Of a stretch of 64,000 bases of DNA, positions 1 through 9,078 are shown one piece after another. A program made the translations under genes and the position numbers. Each line of letters opens with the position of its first letter. Positions within the stretch are counted from its first letter, which is position 1. Origin of the DNA: Psychrobacter immobilis (lineage in GTDB: Bacteria > Pseudomonadota > Gammaproteobacteria > Pseudomonadales > Moraxellaceae); contig NZ_CAJGZV010000001.1 in assembly GCF_904846065.1 (NCBI RefSeq), forward strand, positions 2,976,001-3,040,000, in the 5' to 3' direction. The notes beneath the pieces are model-generated. The model did no database searches, was not told the DNA's origin, and worked only from the letters and a program-made list of their open reading frames with translations.

Positions 1-946
1 CTTCACGCACATGGTCGATATCAGCGTCAGATTTAACCGATTTTAGCAACGTACTTGGCGCCATTTGCTCAATAAAACCTATGCCATCGCCCATTTTAGA
101 TAACGTACCCACTGCCACTTTACTTGGGTCTAATAGCAATAAGTCATCGGCGGTCAATGTGCCCAACGCATCTTGCACAGCGTCATAATCAGCAAGGGTG
201 ATACCGCTGTCTTTTAAGATTTGTGCTATCTCGCTATTGACTTTATTATTATCGATAAACAATGTCGCGTCATTTTCGCTAATGAGCATATGTGCCAAAA
301 ACACAGGGTTATAATCAACATCAGCGCCGCGTAAATTGGTCAACCAAGCAATATCGTCTAAGCTTGAAAGCAAGTGATGGGTTGCGCCTGCCTCAGCCAT
401 ACCTGCGCGTACAGCGGCAAGTTTTGAGGTAGCAGACTGCGCAACAAACTGCGCATCGTGTTGATATAGACTGGCAGTAGGTAGCGCTGGACGATCGCTC
501 CATATTTCTGTCAATACGTCACGCTCAGTGATTAAGGTAATGTCATTGGCATCAAAGGCATTTAACAATCTATCTTGCTCAGAGATAGACAATACATTGC
601 CATCGACTGCCACGCTATCGCCTTCTGCTAAGTGCTCGGCGAGCCAATCAATATGATTCGGCTGACCCGGTGCAAGCTTCTCTAAGCTAATACCAGTACC
701 TTCTAATTGGTCAGCGGCATGTACCCAATAGCGGCTGTCCGTCCATAATCCAGCAAAATCAGCGGTAACAACGAGCGTACCGACTGAGCCTGTGAATCCT
801 GATAACCATAAGCGAGCTTGCCAATATTCTGGCAAATACTCAGATAAATGCGGATCAGCAGACGGTACGATAATAGCGGTCAGATCTTGTGCTACCAACG
901 CCTGACGTAGGCTGTCGATACGATCGTGGATGCTTTGTTTATTCAT
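1..946 (-). CDS. Xaa-Pro aminopeptidase (M24B family), N-terminal part
   Basis: I translated the minus strand from the ATG at 944-946; it stays open for 315 codons and runs off the left edge, so only the N-terminal part is visible. The product begins MNKQSIHDRIDSLRQAL and continues with the creatinase-type N-terminal domain of long (about 600 residue) aminopeptidase P proteins, with typical stretches such as WLSGFTGSVGTL (about residues 47-58) and LWTDSRYW. A second creatinase-like domain follows. The metal-binding pita-bread catalytic domain lies outside the window. These cytoplasmic enzymes remove an N-terminal residue preceding proline. An AAGGA ribosome binding site sits about 8 nt before the ATG, which fixes the start. 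The family call is firm; substrate preference cannot be judged from this part. Confidence 0.85.
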   Translation of the reverse strand, partial: MNKQSIHDRIDSLRQALVAQDLTAIIVPSADPHLSEYLPEYWQARLWLSGFTGSVGTLVVTADFAGLWTDSRYWVHAADQLEGTGISLEKLAPGQPNHIDWLAEHLAEGDSVAVDGNVLSISEQDRLLNAFDANDITLITERDVLTEIWSDRPALPTASLYQHDAQFVAQSATSKLAAVRAGMAEAGATHHLLSSLDDIAWLTNLRGADVDYNPVFLAHMLISENDATLFIDNNKVNSEIAQILKDSGITLADYDAVQDALGTLTADDLLLLDPSKVAVGTLSKMGDGIGFIEQMAPSTLLKSVKSDADIDHVRE

Positions 947-1346
947 AAAAGGTGTCCTTATTGATTTTAAAAAATAAGATTTGGAAAAATCATATTGTGA
1001 GGCGACTATGGATAGTCGTCTTATTTGAGCGAGTAAACTGTTTTAGGCGTTTGCTATTTATCATTCACTGAATGCTTAGCATCTAAACAACCTTCGTAAG
1101 ACGCTCAATGTCTTAAAAATTAAAATATTGTCAATGAGCAGATAAATGAGGCTAGCTATTTTTAGTAGCATTACAGCAGAGCATTATTAGATGTTTGGGC
1201 GGAAAGCGGACTTTCAATAGCGTGGGGGCAATAACTTACTAAGTGTCACCATAAAACGTGCTACCAATCATGGTAACACGTCTCGCCATCTAACATTTTT
1301 GCTGGTATTGCTATTGATACTAAATCACGTTAACCGTGTCTCTGAA
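947..1346. other. 400-bp intergenic region
   Basis: No credible coding sequence is seen. It contains a short hairpin (GACTAT-gg-ATAGTC, near 1004-1017) and a longer interrupted palindrome at 1256-1281, listed separately. It should carry the promoter of the aminopeptidase gene, but I could not pick a convincing -35/-10 pair. Confidence 0.5.
1256..1281 (-). terminator. Possible terminator hairpin after the peptide transporter
   Basis: Arms ACGTG.TACCA and TGGTA.CACGT pair around a 4-nt loop with one mismatch. It lies about 65 bp past the transporter stop codon. The T-run on the minus strand is short (TTTAT), so it could also be a protein-binding palindrome. Confidence 0.4.
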
Positions 1347-2909
1347 TTAGCTCAGCTTATCTGCACGCTCGCTTTTTTGCAGCATATTATTGATTGGTTT
1401 GGCTAATGCCAATAAGACAACGGCTGTGACCACCAAAAAGATCGTCATCATCGTAAATAAGCCCGGCAACCCTTCGATCTTATCCGCTGATACTTGACCA
1501 CCAAAGAACGCAGCAACCAAATTACCTAAAGCGAGAGAAGCAAAGAAAAGCCCCATCATCTGACCTTGCATGCCTTTTGGCGCAAGCTTAGTCATTGCAG
1601 ACAGACCAACAGGACTGAGCGCCAACTCACCAAGGGTCAGCAATAATAAACTACCCACCAACCATAAAGGTGAAGCCAATCCACCATCGCTAGTCAAAAT
1701 GCTTTTTGAGGCAAATATCATCAAAGCAAAGCCTGCAGCGGCAAACAACATACCAAGCGCAAACTTTACCATACTATTTGGCTCAAGACCTCGATTGGCA
1801 AGCTTGACCCAGACAATGCTGATGATCGGTGCTAATATTAAAATAAATAAGGGATTAAGCGACTGGAACCAAATACTAGGCACTTCAAAGCCTAAAACAT
1901 TCAGGTCTGTATAGCGATCAGCGAACAGGTTAAAAGACGTTGGCTGCTGCTCAAAGCTTGACCAAAATAGCGTCGAGCCGATGATTAAGATAAAACAAAT
2001 TAACAAACGCAGCTTGTCAGTTTTGTCCAATCGCGGTGAAATAAACATGACAGCAAAGTATAGTATGACGACTGCTGCAATGAGGTAAGTCATATACTGA
2101 GCAACCATTTCAGGGTTAAATGGCATAATACCAGTCGACACTAAGACAGTAATGGCAGCAAGTAGCGCGAGAAACCCGCCAACCCAGCGACCTACATTTT
2201 TGAAACGTCCAGTCGTTTGTTCCCATTCAGGCGTAATGTTTTTGGCCCGAGCATAACGATTTAAGGTTTTTTTAGCTGAAAAACGATAAATCAATAGTGA
2301 AGCTAACATGCCAAGACCACCGACACCAAAGCCTACATGCCACATACCTTTTTCTTTAAATACGCCAACGATAAGGGCAGCCAGTAGCGCACCAATATTG
2401 ATACCCATATAAAATAGAGTAAAGCCACTATCACGGCGTGCATCGCCTTTGGGGTATAACGTTCCGACCATCACGGAGATACAGGTTTTAAATAAGCCTG
2501 AACCGAGAACGATACACATCAAACCCACAAAAAACAGCGTCATCCCAAACATAGCGGATAGTGCGATACACAAATGACCAAGGGCGATAATAATACTACC
2601 CCACCAGAGTGCGCGCTCTTGACCGAGCCAATTATCAGCCAACCAGCCACCCGGTACTGCCGCTAAATATAACGAACCAGCAAAAATACCATAGATAGCA
2701 GAAGCTGTGACCTCATCGAAACCAAAACCGCCACTACCGACGGTCGCTACCATAAATAATACTAATAGTGGACGGATACTATAATAAGAGAATCGCTCCC
2801 ACATTTCTGTGAAAAACAATGGACGTAGCGGCTTAGGGTGCCCCATAAATCCATTATCTAGTGCTGCCAATTCAGCAGCACTAACCTCTGACTTTGATTC
2901 TGTACTCAT
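1347..2909 (-). CDS. POT/PTR family proton-dependent oligopeptide transporter
   Basis: A 520-residue polytopic inner-membrane protein that should take up di- and tripeptides with protons. Near residue 35 it has the POT signature ExWERFSYY (TEMWERFSYYSIRP), in which the ExxER motif couples proton and peptide transport. About 14 hydrophobic segments follow, consistent with the 12+2 helix plan of bacterial POT proteins (DtpA/DtpB class). A second family-like stretch, GELALSPVGLSAMTKLAP, lies near residue 430. It is a single-gene unit: its start is isolated from the upstream minus-strand gene by a strong terminator at 3051-3092. An Xaa-Pro peptidase lies downstream on the same strand, so peptide uptake and breakdown genes are neighbours. 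Substrate range is inference from the family. Confidence 0.92.
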   Translation of the reverse strand: MSTESKSEVSAAELAALDNGFMGHPKPLRPLFFTEMWERFSYYSIRPLLVLFMVATVGSGGFGFDEVTASAIYGIFAGSLYLAAVPGGWLADNWLGQERALWWGSIIIALGHLCIALSAMFGMTLFFVGLMCIVLGSGLFKTCISVMVGTLYPKGDARRDSGFTLFYMGINIGALLAALIVGVFKEKGMWHVGFGVGGLGMLASLLIYRFSAKKTLNRYARAKNITPEWEQTTGRFKNVGRWVGGFLALLAAITVLVSTGIMPFNPEMVAQYMTYLIAAVVILYFAVMFISPRLDKTDKLRLLICFILIIGSTLFWSSFEQQPTSFNLFADRYTDLNVLGFEVPSIWFQSLNPLFILILAPIISIVWVKLANRGLEPNSMVKFALGMLFAAAGFALMIFASKSILTSDGGLASPLWLVGSLLLLTLGELALSPVGLSAMTKLAPKGMQGQMMGLFFASLALGNLVAAFFGGQVSADKIEGLPGLFTMMTIFLVVTAVVLLALAKPINNMLQKSERADKLS

Positions 2910-3050
2910 AACTTTATTCCTTTAAAGACCACTGTATTAACGACCAAATATATAATTATCCCGACAAGCGGTCATATAGGCGCATCATTGTTTCACTTGG
3001 ATATAATCAAGTAAAGAAATAATTGGTCAATAATTACACAAATACCCACA

Positions 3051-3092
3051 AAAAAGCCCGCTATCATTGGCTGAAAGCGGGCTTTTATTTTT
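3051..3092 (-). terminator. Intrinsic terminator of the 145-residue membrane protein gene
   Basis: An 11-bp perfect stem (AAAAGCCCGCT pairing with AGCGGGCTTTT) closes a 13-nt loop and is flanked by A- and T-runs on both sides. It could act in both directions, but only the minus-strand gene ending at 3264 reads into it. Confidence 0.85.
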
Positions 3093-3155
3093 AGCATCAA
3101 TGGCATTGATGACGACGCTGTTGTGCTTATGGTATTACAATAATATCGCCATAAT

Positions 3156-3218
3156 ACTTAGGTTTTAAGCAAAAACACTTAGGTTTTAAGCGAAAATACT
3201 TGGACTTTAAGCAAAGCG
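3156..3218. repeat. Three tandem 21-bp repeats
   Basis: Units at 3156-3176, 3177-3197 and 3198-3218. The first two share ACTTAGGTTTTAAGC and differ at only two later positions; the third (ACTTGGACTTTAAGC...) is more diverged. The array lies between the stop codon of the 145-residue protein gene and its terminator, so it would be in that gene's 3' untranslated RNA. Confidence 0.8.
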
Positions 3219-3263
3219 GTTTGTCGAGCCATACTTTAAAAGTATAGCATCGACTTACGTATA

Positions 3264-3701
3264 TTACTGTGCGGCTACCGCTTCATCAGTGGTATCACCC
3301 GCTTCCAAATCACCGTCTGCTTGCTCAGCCGTTAGATCAGCATCTGCAACCGCAGTTTGACTAACTGTACCAGAAGCAGTTGCAGTACCAGCTTCTGCGG
3401 TAACCACAGCGCTATCAGTATCGGTCGCTGGAGTGACGCTTGCATCTGCAGCAGTATCAGTCGCCGTAGCATCCGCGGCTACAGGTGCTGTTTCAGCTGG
3501 CGCAGTGTCTTCAGCAGCAATCGCTTCTGCTTCATCAGCTGCCGCTGATGTTTCGGTCGTCTCAGCAGTAATGTGCTCGCCTGCTGGACGCAAAAATCCA
3601 GAAATACCAATAAGTAAGACGATACCTAAAAATAAGGCAACACCGCCTAAAGCAAATAAGAACTCTTTCTTAGGGTTGTTTTCGACAATATGTTCTGACA
3701 T
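3264..3701 (-). CDS. Small single-pass membrane protein with Ala/Thr/Asp-rich tail
   Basis: I do not recognise this 145-residue protein. Residues 1-12 are charged (MSEHIVENNPKK). Residues 13-36 form one hydrophobic helix (FLFALGGVALFLGIVLLIGI). The rest, about 105 residues, is low-complexity and very rich in Ala, Thr, Glu and Asp with almost no aromatic residues. The likely topology is an N-terminal anchor with a long, acidic, disordered tail, probably periplasmic given the basic KK before the helix. It stands alone between lnt and the transporter and has its own terminator. The composition resembles the acidic lipoprotein encoded at 39076-39432. Coding status is supported by the plausible ATG, the lack of a better overlapping frame and the downstream terminator. 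Function unknown. Confidence 0.7.
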   Translation of the reverse strand: MSEHIVENNPKKEFLFALGGVALFLGIVLLIGISGFLRPAGEHITAETTETSAAADEAEAIAAEDTAPAETAPVAADATATDTAADASVTPATDTDSAVVTAEAGTATASGTVSQTAVADADLTAEQADGDLEAGDTTDEAVAAQ

Positions 3702-3881
3702 ACCTTATCCACCTTGCACAAAATATTTAAAATATTGGTCTATTATATCGCAATTCGTACCGATTTGTTAAAACCCTTAAGTATTTAAAGGATTTATTAT
3801 CAACAAACTTTGCCACTCGCTTTTGTGGTTAATTCTCATAACTCATTCGAGCGATTCATTATCACTGGTAATAATAGCCAA

Positions 3882-5465
3882 TTATTTTAGTGACTTACCC
3901 AAACGCGGTTGCGGCATCCCACGCTTACCAAAGTAGCTCAAGACAAGTAACAGCGTAATGATAAAGAGAATCGGATAATTACCGAAGCTCATAAAAGGTG
4001 TATTACCAACCCGCGCCTGAACATCCCCGCGCAATACGGTGCGCTCAAACTGCGGTGCACGCTCGACGATACGACCTTTATGATCGATGATCGCGGTCAC
4101 GCCCGTATTGGTCGCGCGCATAAACCAACGCCCATTCTCTAGCGCGCGCATCTGTACCATTTGCAGATGTTGCAATGGACCTGCCGACGTACCAAACCAA
4201 GCATCGTTTGAGATGGTCAATAAGAAGTCCGTACCAATCGCGTTTTTACGAGTGGTATCAGGGTAAGCCACTTCATAACAGACTGCTGAGCCCAAATTAT
4301 GACCACGTACACGCAGCGGTGATTGGTTGTCACTACCACGACTATAGCTCATGATTTCTTGGCTACCAGCAAGATTTGGCAAGATATCTAACATGCCTTC
4401 GAAGGGAATATATTCACCAAATGGTACCAGACGCTGCTTTTTATACATCCCCTCAGCATCACTACCTAGCGCAACCACGCTATTATAAAATGGCGGATAT
4501 TTATCCGTTTTTGGGTCAAAGTTTTCTAAATCTCGATAAGGAATACCTGTTACCCATGTGGTATCTGTTTCTTTGGCCATTTTAACCATTTCACTGATAA
4601 AGCCAATCGCTTCATCTTGGAACATAGGAATCGAGGATTCTGGCCATAAGACGATATCGCGATCCCACTCAGTACTTGTCAGAGTTGCATAAATCTTTAA
4701 GGTTTCTATTTGATATTCGGTGAGCCATTTTAAGTCTTGTGGAATATTACCTTGGATTAAGGACACGGACAAATCAGGCGTGCCTTTTGGTTTCGTCCAT
4801 TGCGGATTCATCAACCATAACGCGCTGCTAATTACCAACAATGCTATCGACGGAATCATATAACCACCACGCCGACGCAATAGCTCAACCAAACTGGCTG
4901 CCAATAATACCGCCACAAAAGACACTGCAAAGACGCCAGCGACTGGTGCTAATGACGATAACCAATACTGCTCCGTAAAGGCATAACCGACAAACAACCA
5001 CGGAAATCCAGTGAACAGCCACGTTTTCAGCCACTCTTGGAGTATCCATAGCGCCGCAAACGACAACGGCTGACGACCGACCATACGGTTGAAAACCAAC
5101 GCCAAAAAGCCATGGAATAACCCCATACCTAGCCCCATCAGCGCAATCATAATCAGCGCAAGCCATGCTGGCGTATCGCCATAAACATGAATAGAGGTGT
5201 ATAACCAAAATGCACCAACGCACCAAAGTCCCGTACCGTAAGCCTGACCGATAAGAAAAGCACGCTTGCCACTCATATCAGGCATCAGCAAGGCATATAA
5301 AATAGCAGGCGACACTAGCGCCAGTGGCCAAATACCATAAGGCGCCAGTGCAAATATAAACACCGCCCCTGCCAGCAACGCAATCAATACCGTCAGCGCT
5401 ATAGGCAAACCCTTTGGCTTGTCAGGGTTCAGGCGTTTTTGTAAATCAACAGTAGACAGGCGCAT
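3882..5465 (-). CDS. lnt: Apolipoprotein N-acyltransferase
   Basis: Lnt carries out the last step of lipoprotein maturation, adding a fatty acid to the N-terminal diacylglyceryl cysteine in the inner membrane. The 527-residue product has several N-terminal membrane segments (about residues 18-215) followed by a nitrilase-like periplasmic domain. The catalytic triad is visible: Glu in WPESSIP (about 275), Lys in KKQRLVPFGEY (about 341) and Cys in SAVCYEVAYP (about 395). The SNDAWFG and RATNTGVTA motifs follow, then a C-terminal membrane helix. Length is normal for the family. The start MRLSTVDLQ has only a weak GGA upstream. It lies downstream of corC, as in Escherichia coli, but a terminator-like hairpin at 5642-5672 separates them. 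lgt, the first enzyme of the pathway, is at 57949-58833. Confidence 0.96.
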   Translation of the reverse strand: MRLSTVDLQKRLNPDKPKGLPIALTVLIALLAGAVFIFALAPYGIWPLALVSPAILYALLMPDMSGKRAFLIGQAYGTGLWCVGAFWLYTSIHVYGDTPAWLALIMIALMGLGMGLFHGFLALVFNRMVGRQPLSFAALWILQEWLKTWLFTGFPWLFVGYAFTEQYWLSSLAPVAGVFAVSFVAVLLAASLVELLRRRGGYMIPSIALLVISSALWLMNPQWTKPKGTPDLSVSLIQGNIPQDLKWLTEYQIETLKIYATLTSTEWDRDIVLWPESSIPMFQDEAIGFISEMVKMAKETDTTWVTGIPYRDLENFDPKTDKYPPFYNSVVALGSDAEGMYKKQRLVPFGEYIPFEGMLDILPNLAGSQEIMSYSRGSDNQSPLRVRGHNLGSAVCYEVAYPDTTRKNAIGTDFLLTISNDAWFGTSAGPLQHLQMVQMRALENGRWFMRATNTGVTAIIDHKGRIVERAPQFERTVLRGDVQARVGNTPFMSFGNYPILFIITLLLVLSYFGKRGMPQPRLGKSLK

Positions 5466-5641
5466 AGCAGTTATCCAAAACCATATTTTTCAAAATTTTA
5501 AGCGTCAACATTCAGATGAAAACCAAGCTGAAGCAGACCGTATTGTGTTTTTTACAGTATCTAAAAGTTAAACCCGCCCATGATACCAGTCTCAACCCAT
5601 TAATAGGTAACATTGCGTAGCAAATACCCAATAGCAAACAC

Positions 5642-5672
5642 AAAAAAAACACGACCGCAATCGTGTTTTTTT
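5642..5672 (-). terminator. Terminator-like hairpin between corC and lnt
   Basis: AAAAAACACGA pairs with TCGTGTTTTTT around a CCGCAA loop and is flanked by long A and T tracts on both sides. It sits just past the corC stop, so lnt may need its own promoter or readthrough. Confidence 0.8.
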
Positions 5673-5709
5673 GAGTATATCAAACAATGTTTAGGTCGCT
5701 ATCGACACA

Positions 5710-6609
5710 TCAATGACTGCCTATCAATATTTGCTGATCAGGATTGATTTTGGTGAGCTCAAGATTTTGGATAAAACGCCCTTCAACATCAGTAATAGTG
5801 ATTTTCCAATCATCTATCACCACGCTTTCACCTTCCAAATCACCCACATAACCAAGCGCCTGCATGACTAGACCACCCATGGTGTCGACATCCGTATCAT
5901 CAAAATGACTGCCAAGCTCATCATTACAGTCTTCAATCACGGTAGACGCTTGCACACGCCACGTATTTGGTTTTTCAGGATCAGCGACAATATTGTTGAT
6001 ATCACTGTCTTCATCGAAGTCATCATGCTCATCAACGATGTCGCCGACGATCTCTTCAAGCAAGTCTTCCATGGTAACGACACCGCCAAAGTTGCCGAAT
6101 TCATCGACGACAATCGCCATATGTACTTGGGTACGCTGCAATGAGCGTAACAAGGTATCAGAACGTGCCGTCTCACTAATATATAGCGGCTGACGTACCA
6201 GATCTCTCAAACGTTTGCTATCGATTTTATCTTCTTGATCGCGCACCATATGCACAAGAATAGGAATCAAATCTTTGGCCAATAAGATGCCAATGACGGC
6301 ATCATCATCTTGACTGTCAAAGACAGGATAACGCGAATGGGTGGTCTCAAGGATGATATCCATCACCTCAGCGAGACTGGTGCTTTCATGCAGCCCAACC
6401 ACTTGCGGACGCGGAGTCATAATTTCGCGCACTTGTGTCGCAGGCAGATCCAGCACGCCTTCCAACATATCGACGGTATCAGGCTCTAAGAACTGGCGCG
6501 AGTCTTGTACCAGACGAATCAATTCGTCACGGGTTTCGGGGGCGGTCGATAGCCAGCGTTTTAAGCCGCGCATCGACCAACTACTCGGGCTGGGAGTGTC
6601 GTCAGACAT
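5710..6609 (-). CDS. corC: CorC/HlyC family CBS-domain protein (magnesium/cobalt efflux-related)
   Basis: A 299-residue soluble protein of the CorC (YbeX) type. Residues about 65-190 form a CBS-domain pair (IMTPRPQVVGLHEST... and VVDEFGNFGGVVTMEDLLEEIVGDI). Residues about 205-290 form the CorC_HlyC transporter-associated domain. The membrane DUF21 domain of larger relatives is absent, as in E. coli CorC. Known members are linked to Mg2+/Co2+ efflux and to ribosome maturation, and the precise role is debated. The start MSDDTPSPSS has an ATG at 6607-6609. The corC-lnt order is conserved in many gammaproteobacteria and supports the assignment. Confidence 0.92.
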   Translation of the reverse strand: MSDDTPSPSSWSMRGLKRWLSTAPETRDELIRLVQDSRQFLEPDTVDMLEGVLDLPATQVREIMTPRPQVVGLHESTSLAEVMDIILETTHSRYPVFDSQDDDAVIGILLAKDLIPILVHMVRDQEDKIDSKRLRDLVRQPLYISETARSDTLLRSLQRTQVHMAIVVDEFGNFGGVVTMEDLLEEIVGDIVDEHDDFDEDSDINNIVADPEKPNTWRVQASTVIEDCNDELGSHFDDTDVDTMGGLVMQALGYVGDLEGESVVIDDWKITITDVEGRFIQNLELTKINPDQQILIGSH

Positions 6610-6854
6610 GGTGATGTGATTTAACCTCTTTAGTTAATAACAATTAAAATAATACGTAATAACAGACGTAGATGGGGATGAATACAGCAAATAAAACAGA
6701 TCTTTGATTATTAAATTATAAATAGAGCAGATCAAAGTAGCTTCACTTTAGCGCAAGGCTCACCGACATTCAACGATAAATTCACTCAAATTGTATTGTC
6801 AGTACGTTATAAACTTTGCTATGGTCAAAGCCTTCACACACCAAAGCACACCCT

Positions 6855-8216
6855 ATGTCGCTACGTTCCTTTTTCTCTCGCCTGCTCACGCCGCACTCAC
6901 ATAGCCATCGTTCAGATAACGGCTTGGACACGCTTGAGCCAAATAATCATGGTTCGGATAGACACGGCTTAAAAAATAACACTGCTAATGGTCGCCAACC
7001 GACACCTACATGGCGATATTATCTTGTACAGTTTTTCATCATTATTACCTTGCTACTGTCAGCCGTTTGGTTATTGCTGGCGATTTGGTATCAGTTTGGG
7101 GCAGGCTCTGCCATCACTTGGTTAGCCGCACTTTTCATTGTTGGTGTACTGACAGCCTTACTAAGCGTTCGCTATTGGCCGAAAATCGCTCAGCGCTTTG
7201 ATAATAGACAAGGCAGCAGTAAACCATGGAGCAACAAAGCAACCATAAATAGCAAGTCAGCAAATAAATGGTTAACCGCTTTATATGGCGCTATTTGGTT
7301 GGTAGGCGTTGGCTGGTTTTTTTCTATTGAACCCCAACAAGAGCGCGACTGGATGGCTGAGGTAAGTAAAAGGGTCACCTATGAGCGCGATGCAACCAAT
7401 CCTGACTTAGTGACCCTAACCAATGTACGCAACTTTGATTGGCATACCGACACGGAGGCGACCGAACGCTGGGACACACGTACCATTGATATGTCCAAAC
7501 TATCTGGCGTCGATGTCACCAACTCTTACTGGATGGGTCCACTGATTGCTCATACGTTGGTCAGCTTTCGTTTTGAAGATGATAGACCGCTTGCTTTCTC
7601 GTTTGAGATTCGTAAAGAAGAAGGCGAGTCGTTTTCGGCATTGGCAGGGTTTTTTAGACGCTATGAGCTGAGCCTGATTGCCGCAGAAGAGCGCGATATT
7701 ATTTATACCCGAACGAATGCGCGTGGCGAGCAAGTTTATCTATTTCCCGTTAGCAACTTGCAGCAGCACGAGGTCAAGTCACTATTTGAATCTTATTTAA
7801 CCGCTGCCGATGAATTGAATGCCAAGCCTGCTTGGTATAACACATTACTCAGTAATTGCACCAATATCATTTTTTATATGGCGCGTATCGTCAGTGGCGA
7901 TCGCCTGCCGTGGGATTATCGGATTTGGGTCTCTGGCTGGCTGCCAAATTATCTATATGATGTCGGTATGCTTGACGCTAATCCAGAAAAGACTGGACAG
8001 CCGTGGTCAATGGATACATGGTACGAGCGTACCCATATCAACTCAAAGGTTAAAGAATTCAATAATCAAATCAATCTAGAGTCTGGCGTTAATAGTCACA
8101 AAAACAGCCGCGAGTTCTCTGAGCAAATTCGTCAGGATATTCCTATCCCGCCATTGGCTGACACGCAAGAAGATGCTGAGGCAAAAGCCAAATCTGCGGC
8201 TCAGGTTTCTTATTAA
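6855..8216 (+). CDS. DUF4105 (Lnb-type N-terminal domain) membrane protein
   Basis: A protein of about 453 residues with two hydrophobic segments near the N-terminus (around residues 57-105) and another near 148-162, then a soluble, probably periplasmic, domain. That domain matches DUF4105: conserved features include MLLSNCTNI-like SNCTNIIFYMARI, RLPWDYRIW and SGWLPNYLYDVGMLD. DUF4105 is thought to be a papain-like/NlpC-related cysteine hydrolase fold, with the Cys in SNCTN as the likely nucleophile; that is family inference. The frame is open from a TTG at 6816. I chose the ATG at 6855, which begins MSLRSFFSRLL, but neither start has a convincing ribosome binding site. Its stop faces the convergent YcgN gene 80 bp away. 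Substrate unknown. Confidence 0.82.
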   Translation: MSLRSFFSRLLTPHSHSHRSDNGLDTLEPNNHGSDRHGLKNNTANGRQPTPTWRYYLVQFFIIITLLLSAVWLLLAIWYQFGAGSAITWLAALFIVGVLTALLSVRYWPKIAQRFDNRQGSSKPWSNKATINSKSANKWLTALYGAIWLVGVGWFFSIEPQQERDWMAEVSKRVTYERDATNPDLVTLTNVRNFDWHTDTEATERWDTRTIDMSKLSGVDVTNSYWMGPLIAHTLVSFRFEDDRPLAFSFEIRKEEGESFSALAGFFRRYELSLIAAEERDIIYTRTNARGEQVYLFPVSNLQQHEVKSLFESYLTAADELNAKPAWYNTLLSNCTNIIFYMARIVSGDRLPWDYRIWVSGWLPNYLYDVGMLDANPEKTGQPWSMDTWYERTHINSKVKEFNNQINLESGVNSHKNSREFSEQIRQDIPIPPLADTQEDAEAKAKSAAQVSY

Positions 8217-8295
8217 AATCAAGTAGCATTGTACTTTTACCCTGCAATAATACCAACGTCACTAATGTCACCGATTTCAGTAACTCTCAGTATTA

Positions 8296-8919
8296 TCAAG
8301 GCTTAACCCAGCTGATCACCCGCTCCTCCATCGCTTCATCAGACATACCAGTCTCAGAAACACAGCGCCCTGCCACGCCAACATTGGCAGCACGCATTTG
8401 TTGCTGCGTTACCACTGCATCTTGAGTCAATAACAAATGCCAACTTGGCAAATTTTGTCCTTTATACAGACGCTTATAGGCGCAGTGCGAAGGCAACCAC
8501 ATCATCTGCGGCAGATTGTCCATGGTCAGCTGAATACAGTCGGGCACATGCTCTTGACGCGTGGCGTAATGCTGGCAATAACCCGTCGTACAGTCCATTA
8601 GCTGGCAAGTCACATCGGTATACTCGACCAACTCTTCATCCACATCACCATGCTCATCTTCGTCAATATACTTAATCAAACAGCAGCTGCCACAGCCATC
8701 ACACAACGCTTCCCATTCGCTATGATTGAGTTCTGACAATGCAAAGCGCGACCAAAATTTCGGACGCAATGTGTCATTGATCTTACTGTCATGGTCGCTG
8801 TTGCTTTCATTACCACTGTCAGGAAATAAGCTCACAGCTGATTTTTCCATGACTTTGAGCGGCAAAGTTGCGTCAGAGTCTAGATGGGCTGCACAGTTGT
8901 TTAACAAGTTTAGTGTCAT
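8296..8919 (-). CDS. YcgN-type cysteine cluster protein (UPF0260)
   Basis: A 207-residue protein whose residues about 60-205 match the YcgN/UPF0260 family. Cysteine motifs are CDGCGSCC, then TCQLMDCTTGYCQHY, PDCIQL and SHCAYKRLY, suggesting metal or Fe-S binding. The function is uncharacterised. E. coli YcgN is about 150 residues and begins close to the motif equivalent to KFWSRF here, so the first 50 or so residues (Ser/Asp/Asn-rich) are extra. The ATG at 8919 has no good ribosome binding site, and an internal ATG at 8850 is possible. It is convergent with the DUF4105 gene and divergent from the dienelactone hydrolase gene. Confidence 0.85.
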   Translation of the reverse strand: MTLNLLNNCAAHLDSDATLPLKVMEKSAVSLFPDSGNESNSDHDSKINDTLRPKFWSRFALSELNHSEWEALCDGCGSCCLIKYIDEDEHGDVDEELVEYTDVTCQLMDCTTGYCQHYATRQEHVPDCIQLTMDNLPQMMWLPSHCAYKRLYKGQNLPSWHLLLTQDAVVTQQQMRAANVGVAGRCVSETGMSDEAMEERVISWVKP

Positions 8920-9078
8920 AAAGGTGCCGTAGCATTTTGATAAAGAGCGTTACAGTATTATAGCTGTTTTTGCCTAGGTTGAGCGTTAAGGTAGTAAAAG
9001 TAAGAAAAACGATGTCGCAAAAACACAGACAAATAACCTTTATAACGTAAAACTCCTCACATAAAAAAGGATAATAAT

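Larger units (their letters stand above)
2910..3263. other. 354-bp intergenic region with terminator and tandem repeat
   Basis: Non-coding. It holds the terminator at 3051-3092 and three 21-bp tandem repeats at 3156-3218, both listed separately. The part next to 2909 should contain the transporter promoter. Confidence 0.6.

Noticed and set aside
1570..1914. Open frames opposite to the transporter and other real genes
   Set aside because: They are shadows of well-supported genes on the other strand or in other frames, with no start signals or recognisable products. The same applies to the many 60-120 codon frames throughout the window.
8217..8295. A terminator between the DUF4105 and YcgN genes
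   Set aside because: AATAATAC and GTATTAT could pair, but the loop is over 30 nt and there is no T-run.
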